Assembly (NCBI GenBank): GCA_016932295.1
Contig: JAFGDC010000028.1
Coordinates: 1 to 28,493, forward strand
Reading direction: 5' to 3'
Source: a candidate division CSSED10-310 bacterium
Lineage (GTDB): Bacteria; CSSED10-310; JAFGDC01
DNA length: 28,493 nt
Both the position numbers and the translations under genes were made by a program. Below the pieces are notes generated by a model. That model worked only from the letters and a program-made list of their open reading frames with translations, did no database searches and had not been told where the DNA came from. Positions 14,547 through 22,570 of this stretch are shown here, in pieces. Each line of letters begins with the position of its first letter. The stretch's first letter is position 1.

Positions 14547-17534
14547 ATGAAGACTGCAATGATTGTCGCATGCGTGCTCGTATGTGTGCCTCACCTGGCA
14601 GCGGGGAGCCTGGTTCCCCGGGCTGTTTTTCCCAAACAGACCGGCGTGCGGGTGAGAGACTGCGATCGATGGGACCTGGTGGTTCTGAAGCTTGTCGAGG
14701 GCAGTTCCGTGCGGTTGCGAAACGGTTCTTTCACCGCCCAGGAAGCCGACCTTACGGAACTCGGGCAGGTGATTTCGTCATCTAGAGGGCTGCGCCTGGC
14801 GCGGCTGTTCTCCCGGCCGGAGGATGTGTACGACCGGGAGAAAGCAACGGGTGAGGCGGCCACCGGCCGGCAACTGGCGGATCTCAACCTGTACTATGCT
14901 CTCGGCCCACGGTCTCGGGAGGAGGCCGACCGGCTCCTCGATCAATTGAACAGTCTTGACATAGTGGAATGCGCATATGCGGAGCCAAGGGCGGTAGTGC
15001 CCTGGCAACCAATCCCTGCGCCTCTTTTACCACCCAGCTATGTAGATTCACAGGACTATCTCGAGGATTCTCCCATCGGCGTCAACGCCTATGCCGCCTG
15101 GCAGGAACCGGGTGGACGAGGGGAGAATGTCAGGATGATCGATGTGGAACTCGGCTGGAACTGGAATCACCAGGATCTTCCCGAACCATTTTTCCAGGGG
15201 GGTGATCCGGTTGCGAACGACAACCACGGCACGGCTGTGTTAGGTGAGATCGCGGGTCTCGGGAACACCTTTGGAGTGACTGGTATATCTCCGCTTGTGC
15301 AGGTGGGTGGCGTGTCTATCGAATATAATGACTGGCCTGAGAATGTCGCTTCATGGTTCGATATGGCTTCCGCCGCGCTTGACCCCGGTGATGTGTGGCT
15401 CATCGAACTGCACGGACCGGGACCGGATGGCAACTATGTGTGCATGGAATATTGGCAGGGCAACTACGATGCGATCGCCGCATCCACAGCCCTGGGTCGG
15501 ATTTGCGTGGAAGCCGGCGGCAATGGTTCGGCGAACCTGGACAATCCGATCTACGAGGGGCGGTTCGACAGGAACCAACGGGATTCACTGGCCATTCTGG
15601 TGGGTGCGGGAACACCGCATGCAATGGAACCGGAATGGTTTACCAATTACGGATCGCGAATCGATGCCAATGGCTGGGGATCGGAGATCTATTCAACCGG
15701 CTACGGCGACCTGTATTCGGCTGATGGTATCGACCTTTACTATACGGCTGAATTCGGCGGCACCAGCGGCGCGTCACCGATGCTGGTGGGTGTTTGTTGC
15801 GTGGCCCAATCGATTTACAAAGAATTGACCAGCGGCGAAGTGCTGGCTCCTGAAGACCTGCGCGCGGCGATCACCGAAACCGGTGCACCGCAACCGCCGC
15901 CAGTCACCCAGTATATCGGACCACGCCCTGACCTGGCGGCACTGCTGGAACATGATATTTTCGATGTGGAAGGGGTGCGTTTTACCGCGGATATCTACAA
16001 CTGCCAGGCCTGGGCGGAGATGATAGTGCTTGATGAAGGAGCGACGGGCGCAGTCGTGGTGCAGGTGAGTTCGACGACTGAACCTGCTTCTGAATCCGTC
16101 ACTCTCGGCGAAGTAGCGCCGGGCCGGTTCACCGGTGCTGTTCAGCTCTCCGATGCTCTGCCTCAACCGGGTGACGGCATTGTGGCGGTGACCCATGGCG
16201 ACACGATCGATGCGCTTTACCAGGCGCTGGCGGATACCGATGCGGTCGTGGCGGATTGCATCGCGCCGCTGATAGCATCCGTGGCTGTCCGGGATGTGGG
16301 TGCCTTCACCGCGGTGATCGGTTGGACTACCGATGAACCGGCCTCCTCGATCGTCCATTATGGAATCGGAGTACCGGACCAGGTTGTTGAGACCATGAAC
16401 CTCACCACGGACCACGAGGTGCGGATAGAGGATCTGGCGGAATGCACCAACTACCTTTTCTCAGTGGAGAGCGCCGATGAAGCGGGAAATGTGACGGAGG
16501 ATGACAACGGCGGTTTGTATTTCCTGTTCGAGACCTGGGAACTGGTGGTGTATCTCGATGAGAACATGGACTCGGATCCGGAGTGGACCATCTCGGGAGG
16601 TGCCTGGGCATGGGGGCAGCCGACCGGTTCCGGAGGGTATTACGGCTCGCCTGACCCCACTTCCGGTTACACCGGCGCCAATGTATACGGCTACAACCTC
16701 GCCGGGGATTACACCAACGGCATGCCGGTATACTCCCTGACCACGCCGGCGTTCGATTGTTCCGTTGCGGGGCAGGTGACACTCAGTTTTCAGCGCTGGC
16801 TGGGAGTGGAATCCTCGTCATGGGATCATGCCCGGTTAAAGGTCTCAAGCGATGGCGGAGCATCATGGCAGCAAGTATGGCAGAACGGAGAAACATCGAT
16901 GAACGGTGGCGCTTGGGAACTGGTGGAATACGATATTTCAGGTCAGGCCGCCGGCAGCCCATCGGTCTCTGTTCGATGGGAAATGGGAGACACAGATTCC
17001 AGCGTGGTGTACTGTGGCTGGAATATCGATGATGTCCTGGTGGCATGCTCCCAGCCCTGCGCCGGCACCCCCACACCATCTCCCACGGCAACGGTGACCG
17101 CTACTCCCACCGCCTCACCGGAACCGACCGTCACCGCCACCTGGACCCCTCCGGCGTCCACTCCGACACCTCTCTGTCCGGAATTGGGAGTCAGGCTTAC
17201 CATGCCGTCGCACCACTTCTCTCCGGGTCAGCCGTGCGGGCTCCTGGTCGATGTGTGTAATCCCGGTCCGCTCTCCATCACCGATCTCCCCCTGTTCGTT
17301 ATTCTGGATATATACGGTGCCTACTGGTTTGCACCTGACTGGGAACCCTCGCCAGCGTTCATCGGCATGGAGTTAACCGTGGGTGTGACCACTTTCCAGC
17401 CGATCAATCCATTTTCCTGGCCAGATGGTGCCGGCAGTGCTGAAGGCATCATTTTCTGGGGAGCGATGACTGACCCCGCCGTAACCACCGTGATGGGCGA
17501 ATACGACCAATGGGAGTTCGGCTGGAGCGATTGA
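14547..17534 (+). CDS. Secreted S8 subtilisin-like serine protease with Fn3, MAM-like and shared C-terminal domain
   Basis: A 995-residue exported protein with a signal peptide (1-20) and an I9-like propeptide region (about 45-150, with LYYALGPRSREEADRLLDQL). The S8 peptidase has the triad D199 (MIDVELGW), H227 (DNHGTA) and S407 (GGTSGASP), with oxyanion N326 (EAGGNGS). Next come a beta-rich segment (470-570), an Fn3-like domain (about 575-660; WTTDEPASSIVHYG) and a jelly-roll/MAM-like domain (about 665-835; CGWNIDDVLV). A Thr/Pro linker (841-875) precedes a 118-residue C-terminal domain (878-995) that is also found on the protein at 22571-24547. The ATG at 14547 follows GGAGG with about 7-nt spacing; the GTG at 14526 precedes the ribosome site and is rejected. 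It probably digests external protein while attached to or released from the cell surface. Confidence 0.9.
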   Translation: MKTAMIVACVLVCVPHLAAGSLVPRAVFPKQTGVRVRDCDRWDLVVLKLVEGSSVRLRNGSFTAQEADLTELGQVISSSRGLRLARLFSRPEDVYDREKATGEAATGRQLADLNLYYALGPRSREEADRLLDQLNSLDIVECAYAEPRAVVPWQPIPAPLLPPSYVDSQDYLEDSPIGVNAYAAWQEPGGRGENVRMIDVELGWNWNHQDLPEPFFQGGDPVANDNHGTAVLGEIAGLGNTFGVTGISPLVQVGGVSIEYNDWPENVASWFDMASAALDPGDVWLIELHGPGPDGNYVCMEYWQGNYDAIAASTALGRICVEAGGNGSANLDNPIYEGRFDRNQRDSLAILVGAGTPHAMEPEWFTNYGSRIDANGWGSEIYSTGYGDLYSADGIDLYYTAEFGGTSGASPMLVGVCCVAQSIYKELTSGEVLAPEDLRAAITETGAPQPPPVTQYIGPRPDLAALLEHDIFDVEGVRFTADIYNCQAWAEMIVLDEGATGAVVVQVSSTTEPASESVTLGEVAPGRFTGAVQLSDALPQPGDGIVAVTHGDTIDALYQALADTDAVVADCIAPLIASVAVRDVGAFTAVIGWTTDEPASSIVHYGIGVPDQVVETMNLTTDHEVRIEDLAECTNYLFSVESADEAGNVTEDDNGGLYFLFETWELVVYLDENMDSDPEWTISGGAWAWGQPTGSGGYYGSPDPTSGYTGANVYGYNLAGDYTNGMPVYSLTTPAFDCSVAGQVTLSFQRWLGVESSSWDHARLKVSSDGGASWQQVWQNGETSMNGGAWELVEYDISGQAAGSPSVSVRWEMGDTDSSVVYCGWNIDDVLVACSQPCAGTPTPSPTATVTATPTASPEPTVTATWTPPASTPTPLCPELGVRLTMPSHHFSPGQPCGLLVDVCNPGPLSITDLPLFVILDIYGAYWFAPDWEPSPAFIGMELTVGVTTFQPINPFSWPDGAGSAEGIIFWGAMTDPAVTTVMGEYDQWEFGWSD

Positions 17535-17627
17535 GCACTCCGCGGGTCGGCCGGAACGGATCGCCTGTGCAGCGGTAACAGGAAATACTATCGGTTCTCA
17601 GTGAAATCCGGGTTCTCCTCGTGGCGG

Positions 17628-19544
17628 TCACTCCAGGGGCACACCTTCCAATTTGAACATGCTTCCGCCGGCCTTGAATACCATGCAGGCTTTTCCGGTA
17701 ACGGGATCATGCCAGATGGCCGTATCGCCGTTGTGTTGCAGTTCAGGAGGCTGCTCTGAACTGAAGTATTCAAGCGAGCGCGTTTTGACTGTATCGAATG
17801 AGCCCATGAGACGTTCGTTTTCAGTCGGCACGCCGGTCTCGACCACGGGAGTCTTGGCAACCCAGCGACTGGCTGATGAGTTCCAGGTAAGGACCTGGCC
17901 GTTTTGCGGCGTGGGGGCACTCACATCGCTGAGGTTGTCCAGGGCGATGACCAGGGCGCTGCCGTTGCCGGAGAAAGACGGTGCCTGGACCTGCTTGTCG
18001 AAGGTGAACACACCGGAGTTCATCAAGAATTGGAACTGATTTGCATCGACTCTGACGATACCGGTATTGCTCGAAACTCCGCCCAGCAATTTCAGCTCAA
18101 CCGGCACAGGTCCTGCGGACAAGGTGAGATGCGTTCCCGTATCCGTCTGGATTGTCTGTGGCGCGGTGAAGGTATGACTGTTGCTGAATACTCCTGCGAT
18201 CTGGGTGTCCAGGAAGGATTTTGTCGTGAAGTGACTGGAGGCGGTGGGGATGGCGCCGCTCACCGTGCCAGTGAACGCGGCATTCCCCGTCGAATCGAGT
18301 GAAGCGATGGTGCCGCCCAGTGCGGCGAATTTGAAAGCTCCGGTAGTGGCATCGTAATAGAGCTGCCGATCGGTGCCGGTCCAGAAAAGTCCCTTGTTCT
18401 GAGGCAGCGCCACCCAATCCGAGAAGTCGAAACCAAGGGAGTTGGCTGTCAGGTACTTGGTGCCGAACATGATGTTGTCGTTCAGTTCCAGATTGATCCT
18501 GTTGCAGCCGAAATAACCATCGAAACGCAGCAGGAAACCATCCCAGAACAATCTGCCGCCGCCGAAATTACAGCCGGCATCATCCAGGAAGGTGATGTCG
18601 CCGGTGGTTGACATCAGGCCGTCAAGGATGATGTTGCCGTACTGGTCGATGTCGCCGTTCAATTCCATATCATCGTAAATACCAACGGTGCCTGTGACGG
18701 TCAGCAGTTTTTCGGGATTACTCGTGCCTATGCCGACATTGCCGTCCAGATAGAACAACCGGTCACCGGCACGCGACCAGGGACTTTCAGAAGATCTGGA
18801 AAGGTTAAACAACGACCATGTGCCGGCATGCAGATCTCTGAAAACGAGATCGTCATTACTGTCGACGGTGATCCAGATCTGGTCGTTCTTGAATCCGAGC
18901 ATGCCGCCGGGAGTGGTCGTGCCTATTCCCACCGATCCTGTTCCCGCGGGGGCGTAGAGCCGGCCGTTATCGATGCTGATGGAATCCGGCACCTCGCTGT
19001 CACTGTCCGGCTGATCGTCATCTGTGCCGCCGATAGCATGGTAATCATTGGTGCAGGCCGCCTGGACGTTGTTGAGGGTGGTGGGCCAGATAGAAGAATA
19101 CACTTCTCCGGAGAGGCTGTCGGCATTGGCGGCCTTGAAGGCGTAACCGCTCGAGACCAGGCGTTGATCCGGACCCAACTGCTCGATGCCGGTGCTGCCA
19201 TCGTCGAACCATACCCTCAGGTATACGTCCTCGTTGGTGAATACATCCTCTGGTATCGCTTCCATGTCGGGTGTCTCACCCAGCACCACGCTGTAGACTC
19301 CATCCTGCACTTGGATAACCACATCGAGGGTGGGGGTGATGGGATTACCGTCGTTGGTCCAGTAAGTAATGGTGCCGTCACCGTTGACCAGGGCGAACCG
19401 GAAGTTTCCGATACCATTGAACGGTTGACCGTTCACCAGGATTTCACCCTGGTAGTTGATCATCCCGGGTACCGCGGCCGCCGGGGAAACGGCGACGAGC
19501 GCAGTGGCGAGGACCACAATCGAAAGACGACCGAAAGGTTTCAT
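17628..19544 (-). CDS. Exported tail-fibre-like/adhesin-like protein
   Basis: A 638-residue protein with a signal peptide (1-24). An N-terminal domain of the 'INYQG-L' type follows (about 28-140; MINYQGEILVNGQPF, FRFALVNGDG, VYSVVLGE, YAFKAANADSL), which is common on exported fibre proteins of uncultivated bacteria. The middle has two GIGTTTP-type repeats (204-213 and 269-276), known from phage tail fibres and bacterial fibre proteins. A long glycine/serine/aspartate-rich beta region with LTLSAG and FTFDKQVQAPSFSG strands follows. There is no S74 autochaperone, transmembrane helix or TP linker at the C-terminus. The ATG at 19544 has AGGAAG upstream; an in-frame ATG at 19601 would overlap the preceding gene. 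It lies 4 nt after the small exported protein gene, so they form one operon. The role is probably surface fibre or matrix contact; no phage genes are nearby. Confidence 0.72.
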   Translation of the reverse strand: MKPFGRLSIVVLATALVAVSPAAAVPGMINYQGEILVNGQPFNGIGNFRFALVNGDGTITYWTNDGNPITPTLDVVIQVQDGVYSVVLGETPDMEAIPEDVFTNEDVYLRVWFDDGSTGIEQLGPDQRLVSSGYAFKAANADSLSGEVYSSIWPTTLNNVQAACTNDYHAIGGTDDDQPDSDSEVPDSISIDNGRLYAPAGTGSVGIGTTTPGGMLGFKNDQIWITVDSNDDLVFRDLHAGTWSLFNLSRSSESPWSRAGDRLFYLDGNVGIGTSNPEKLLTVTGTVGIYDDMELNGDIDQYGNIILDGLMSTTGDITFLDDAGCNFGGGRLFWDGFLLRFDGYFGCNRINLELNDNIMFGTKYLTANSLGFDFSDWVALPQNKGLFWTGTDRQLYYDATTGAFKFAALGGTIASLDSTGNAAFTGTVSGAIPTASSHFTTKSFLDTQIAGVFSNSHTFTAPQTIQTDTGTHLTLSAGPVPVELKLLGGVSSNTGIVRVDANQFQFLMNSGVFTFDKQVQAPSFSGNGSALVIALDNLSDVSAPTPQNGQVLTWNSSASRWVAKTPVVETGVPTENERLMGSFDTVKTRSLEYFSSEQPPELQHNGDTAIWHDPVTGKACMVFKAGGSMFKLEGVPLE

Positions 19545-19548
19545 GCGT

Positions 19549-19905
19549 TCACTTCCTTGCCTCGTATCGGCGTTGATGGGTGACAAAAGTGAAATATCCA
19601 AAAAGGATCAAGAGCGACAACAGCGACAATGCCGGCAATACGACCGGCGAGTAGCCGCCGTGCCAGAATCCGCCATGATTCTGATAATCGGAGCTGTTCT
19701 GGATGCCTATTCCACCCGGTTGGCCGGTTGTGGATGCGTTCGAATAGAGATCGCCGACCGCGGTTCCACCACCGGAAGCGATCACATCACGGGTGATCTG
19801 GTAATGGTCGCTGCCTGCAGTTCCCGCCGCCACCGGAGAAGCGAGACTCAAAACCACTACGATGAGTAATGCCAATCTCGAACCTCTGACCGTATCACTG
19901 ATCAT
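19549..19905 (-). CDS. Small exported protein with C-terminal hydrophobic tail
   Basis: A 118-residue protein of unknown function. It has a signal peptide (about 8-27, cleavage after VAA or nearby). A short exported domain (30-84) with a characteristic 'YxI...VIASGGG...GQPGGIGIQNSSDYQNHGGFWHGG' pattern follows. Then come SPVVLPAL (86-93), a hydrophobic helix (about 92-108) and a basic end THQRRYEARK. The proline motif, helix and basic tail have the tripartite form of CTERM-type sorting signals, though not a named one. GGGAGG about 7 nt upstream supports the ATG at 19905. It is the first gene of a two-gene operon and ends 4 nt before the start of the fibre-like gene. It may be an anchor, subunit or secretion partner for that protein; this is inference from context. 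Confidence 0.72.
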   Translation of the reverse strand: MISDTVRGSRLALLIVVVLSLASPVAAGTAGSDHYQITRDVIASGGGTAVGDLYSNASTTGQPGGIGIQNSSDYQNHGGFWHGGYSPVVLPALSLLSLLILFGYFTFVTHQRRYEARK

Positions 19906-20231
19906 ACATTTCCTCCCCGAGCGAGCCCATATCCTATTCCGAGCCGTTAGACCGCCTTCTCTTCATAACGTCCCGGTTACAATCTTCGGCTCAACTCATA
20001 TCTGTAAAACGCTGGTTCCTTCCCAGCCCTGAACGTTTCCCTCTTGATTCTTGATTATAAACACGCGTCTGAAAAAGGCAAATGATGTCTGGCTCGTGGT
20101 CGGTGGAAAATGGGCCGAATTCCTTCACGAATGGTGATCAGTTTCAGGGGTGAGCAATGCCGTTCACGGCGGATTATCGCGTTGCGCGAAGGTCATGGGC
20201 TCCGTAGGATGAAGGCGGAACCGAGGTGGGT
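19906..20231. other. Intergenic region between the fibre operon and the SMUG gene
   Basis: A divergent region of about 325 bases. The left half is the leader and promoter of the minus-strand operon. No convincing promoter for the plus-strand glycosylase gene and no gene were found in the right half. Confidence 0.45.
20054..20081 (-). promoter_or_regulatory. Probable promoter of the small-protein/fibre operon
   Basis: On the minus strand, TTGCCT (20081-20076), a 16-nt spacer and a perfect TATAAT (20059-20054). It predicts a leader of about 140 nt before the ATG at 19905. Confidence 0.5.
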
Positions 20232-20951
20232 ATGAATCTGATGGACATTACCGACAGGTTGGTGCAAGAGGTTGCGGCGTTGACATTCGGAAATCCGGTG
20301 GCGCATGTGTACAATCCTCTGCGTTATGCGCGGGAGCCCTATGACGAGTATTGCCTGCGATATGGGCGAAGTCCGAAGCGGATCGTTATGGTCGGCATGA
20401 ATCCGGGGCCGTGGGGAATGGTGCAGACCGGGGTGCCGTTCGGAGATGTTGATTCAGTACGTGGCTGGCTGGGAATCCAAGGATCGGTGGTGATTCCTCC
20501 AGATCAGCATCCCAGGCGTCCAATACTGGGATTCAAATGCCCGCGTTCAGAGGTGAGTGGTCGACGGGTGTGGGGGTGGGCTCGTGATCGATTCGGAACA
20601 CCGGATCGATTTTTTTCAACATGCTTCGTGGCGAATTACTGTCCTCTTGCGTTCCTGGAGGAGAGTGGCAGGAATCGCACGCCTGACAAACTGCCGAAGT
20701 GGGAACGGGAGCCGCTCTTTGCGGTGTGCGACCGGGCTCTCGCCGCCACGGTGGCGTGGTTGGGTGCCGGCCTCGTGCTGGGATTCGGCGCTTTCGCCGA
20801 GGCACGTTGCCGGGTGGCATTGCGGGACCTGCCCGTCCGAGCCTGCGGCATGGCGCATCCCAGTCCGGCCAACCCACGCGCCAACCGCGGCTGGAGTGAA
20901 CTGGCGGACAAGGCGTTGGCGGATCTCATGGATTGCCTGCCGACTGAATAA
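20232..20951 (+). CDS. SMUG-type uracil-DNA glycosylase (UDG family 3)
   Basis: A 239-residue cytoplasmic DNA-repair enzyme that removes uracil and related bases from DNA. It has GMNPGPWGMVQTGVPFGDV (55-73), the family-3 water-activating motif with N57. It also has the DNA-intercalating motif HPSPANPRANRGW (209-221), which is diagnostic for SMUG rather than UNG, TDG/MUG or family-4 enzymes. No iron-sulfur cysteine set is present. The length is close to other bacterial SMUG proteins. The ATG at 20232 follows GAGG with 5-nt spacing; a GTG two codons earlier is the alternative. The gene stands alone between exported-protein genes and its stop is beside the terminator of the convergent protease. 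SMUG is scattered among bacteria, so transfer is possible but not shown. Confidence 0.92.
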   Translation: MNLMDITDRLVQEVAALTFGNPVAHVYNPLRYAREPYDEYCLRYGRSPKRIVMVGMNPGPWGMVQTGVPFGDVDSVRGWLGIQGSVVIPPDQHPRRPILGFKCPRSEVSGRRVWGWARDRFGTPDRFFSTCFVANYCPLAFLEESGRNRTPDKLPKWEREPLFAVCDRALAATVAWLGAGLVLGFGAFAEARCRVALRDLPVRACGMAHPSPANPRANRGWSELADKALADLMDCLPTE

Positions 20952-20975
20952 AAAAACCCTCCCCGAAGGGAGGGT
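20950..20975 (-). terminator. Rho-independent terminator of the papain-like protease gene
   Basis: On the minus strand, an 8-bp stem (ACCCTCCC/GGGAGGGT) with a TTCG tetraloop is followed by seven T. It lies 20 nt beyond the protease stop codon. No T-run follows on the plus strand, so it mainly serves the minus strand. Confidence 0.92.
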
Positions 20976-20994
20976 GCGGTTCACTCTGGTAAAA

Positions 20995-22014
20995 CTACGC
21001 GCGGCGGCGGATGAAGAGTAACCCGCTCAATCCCGCCAGCAGCAGGGCCAGGCCGATGGGGCCGGTGGCCGGAACACTGAAGTCGGGCATGGACTGGGTT
21101 ATGAAGGTGGGGTAGGTTTCGATGCCGGATTCGTTGCTTCCCATGGCAATACGGAAGTAACCGGCTTCTCCGCTCAGGCCGTAGGTGTCCTCACCCCAGC
21201 CGGTGCCCCAACTGTTCTTGCAGATCCAGCAGGCGCCTTCGGGATCATCATCGTTGTAGCCTACCAGCACCACGAAATGGCCGCCCATGCTGCTGCCGCT
21301 GGTATGCTCGTAGACGCCTCCCGAATAGGTGAGAAAATCAGAATAGACATTCATCCAGACGATCATCGGACCATTGGCGAGCTGCGATTTCATCTGGCCC
21401 ACGTCGCCGTTGGGGGTATAACCATAGGAATTGATGTTCCACAAGTCGTAACTCCAGTTGGCGCAACGATCACTGCAATACGGGGGATTGTAGCTTCCGG
21501 AGTAGGGGAAGCAGGTCTCGCGGACCGTGCCGGTGTCGCGGAGATAATTGAGCACATTGTTCAGATACTGGGCATTGCAGTTGAATCCACAGGAAATCAG
21601 GAACTGTTCCGACATGTTCCAGTCTGCATCGGGATCGTTCAACGCGATGTTCATGGCAGCTTCCTGGGCACCACAGGAAGCGTGCGCCCAGCAGTCGTTG
21701 CAGCCCTGGTTGGTGACCGGAGTCATCCAGTTGCCGCCGTTGTTGCGCCAGTCGAACTGGGCGCGGCTCATGGGCATGTAATATGGATCGTCCACCACGT
21801 ACATCTCGGCATCCACTGGTTCCAGAGCGCCACCCATCATCTCCGCCAACTCGCTGTCCGACCGCTGCCAGACGGTGGTTGCTTCCGCTCGCCAGTTGGC
21901 ACCCTGTTCTTCAATAGCCCGCCTGATGTCATCCAGGGTAACGTCCCGCGCCGAAGCCACCGCCACTCCGAACACCAAACTCAGGATGCTGAGGCACACG
22001 ACCATTCTCGACAT
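20995..22014 (-). CDS. Exported papain-like (C1A) cysteine protease with CTERM-like tail
   Basis: A 339-residue protein with a signal peptide (about 1-21), an N-terminal pro-region (23-85) and a papain domain. The catalytic residues are visible: Q103 and C108 in NQGCNDCWAHAS, H246 in GGHFVVLVGYN, and N267 in CWICKNSWGTGWGE, followed by GYFRIAMGSN. Cysteines at 104, 108, 114, 142, 146, 168, 180 and 184 suggest disulfides. After the protease comes SVPATGPIGLALLLAGLSGL and an RRR end (313-339), a short proline motif, one helix and an arginine cluster. This resembles IPTL-CTERM signals, which target proteins to the envelope before processing. The ATG at 22014 follows GGGAG. It is a single gene with a promoter at 22103-22131 and a strong terminator, and probably degrades extracellular or periplasmic peptides. 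Confidence 0.93.
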   Translation of the reverse strand: MSRMVVCLSILSLVFGVAVASARDVTLDDIRRAIEEQGANWRAEATTVWQRSDSELAEMMGGALEPVDAEMYVVDDPYYMPMSRAQFDWRNNGGNWMTPVTNQGCNDCWAHASCGAQEAAMNIALNDPDADWNMSEQFLISCGFNCNAQYLNNVLNYLRDTGTVRETCFPYSGSYNPPYCSDRCANWSYDLWNINSYGYTPNGDVGQMKSQLANGPMIVWMNVYSDFLTYSGGVYEHTSGSSMGGHFVVLVGYNDDDPEGACWICKNSWGTGWGEDTYGLSGEAGYFRIAMGSNESGIETYPTFITQSMPDFSVPATGPIGLALLLAGLSGLLFIRRRA

Positions 22015-22102
22015 AGATTACTCCCTTTCGCTTGAGTTGCACATTTACGCAGGCCCCTTGCACACACCGGCACCTGACTGTCAAAACCAACATTGCGCGG
22101 TT

Positions 22103-22131
22103 AGTATGATGGCTTTCCATCAGGATGTCAA
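22103..22131 (-). promoter_or_regulatory. Promoter with palindromic spacer, papain-like protease gene
   Basis: On the minus strand, TTGACA (22131-22126), a 17-nt spacer and CATACT (22108-22103). The bases TGATGG and CCATCA form a perfect inverted repeat at 22107-22122, filling most of the spacer and ending just inside the -10, a position typical of repressor operators. Confidence 0.55.
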
Positions 22132-22511
22132 GCAATCGAACGCCCCACGAATGGTAGCGGTCACGAAGCATGGATCGGGCGATGCGGTCCGGTTCCATCG
22201 GCATGAAAAAAAGTCATTCCCTTGATTCACCGCCGATCATGAGCCTTGAATGAACCTTCTGGTATCGTGATGATATGGCGGAACGCACCGAAGTGGTGGA
22301 GGCATGCTGAACGCCGCTGGGTGACGGATCGATCGAGTCTGACGGCGATCCGCTCGACCCCCGAATCCCTACCGAGTTTGGGATCTCATTGAGAAGATAT
22401 CACAATCCCGTTGTTGCCCATTACCATCATGATGACGGCGGCCATGTCAGGAGGCGGCTGCGGAACACCTGGGAGAATTCAGGTGGGGGATTTGGGATCG
22501 GCCCGGTGGTC
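22132..22511. other. Intergenic stretch between protease and propeller genes
   Basis: About 380 bases between two divergent promoters. No gene with a ribosome site, no repeat and no clear RNA hairpin with a T-run was found. A run of seven A at 22206-22212 is the only low-complexity feature. Confidence 0.4.
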
Positions 22512-22540
22512 TGGTCATTTTGCATGGAGCAGGATATGAT
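22512..22540 (+). promoter_or_regulatory. Promoter of the beta-propeller gene
   Basis: TGGTCA (22512-22517), a 17-nt spacer and TATGAT (22535-22540). It gives a very short leader of about 24 nt before the ATG at 22571. Confidence 0.5.
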
Positions 22541-22570
22541 AATAACCGGCAGTCAATGAAAGGAGCGGAC

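Noticed and set aside
15774..16415. A 213-codon minus-strand open frame
   Set aside because: It lies inside the subtilase gene on the other strand and shows no domain.
17628..19544. Prophage tail fibre
   Set aside because: The protein has a signal peptide and lies next to exported-protein genes, and no capsid, terminase or baseplate gene is present.
18828..19583. A 251-codon plus-strand open frame
   Set aside because: It is antisense to the fibre-like gene, which has signal peptide, family repeats and a ribosome site; the plus-strand frame has none.
21277..22035. A 252-codon plus-strand open frame
   Set aside because: It is the complement of the papain-like protease, whose catalytic motifs are clear; its valine/histidine/isoleucine-rich composition is typical of antisense frames.
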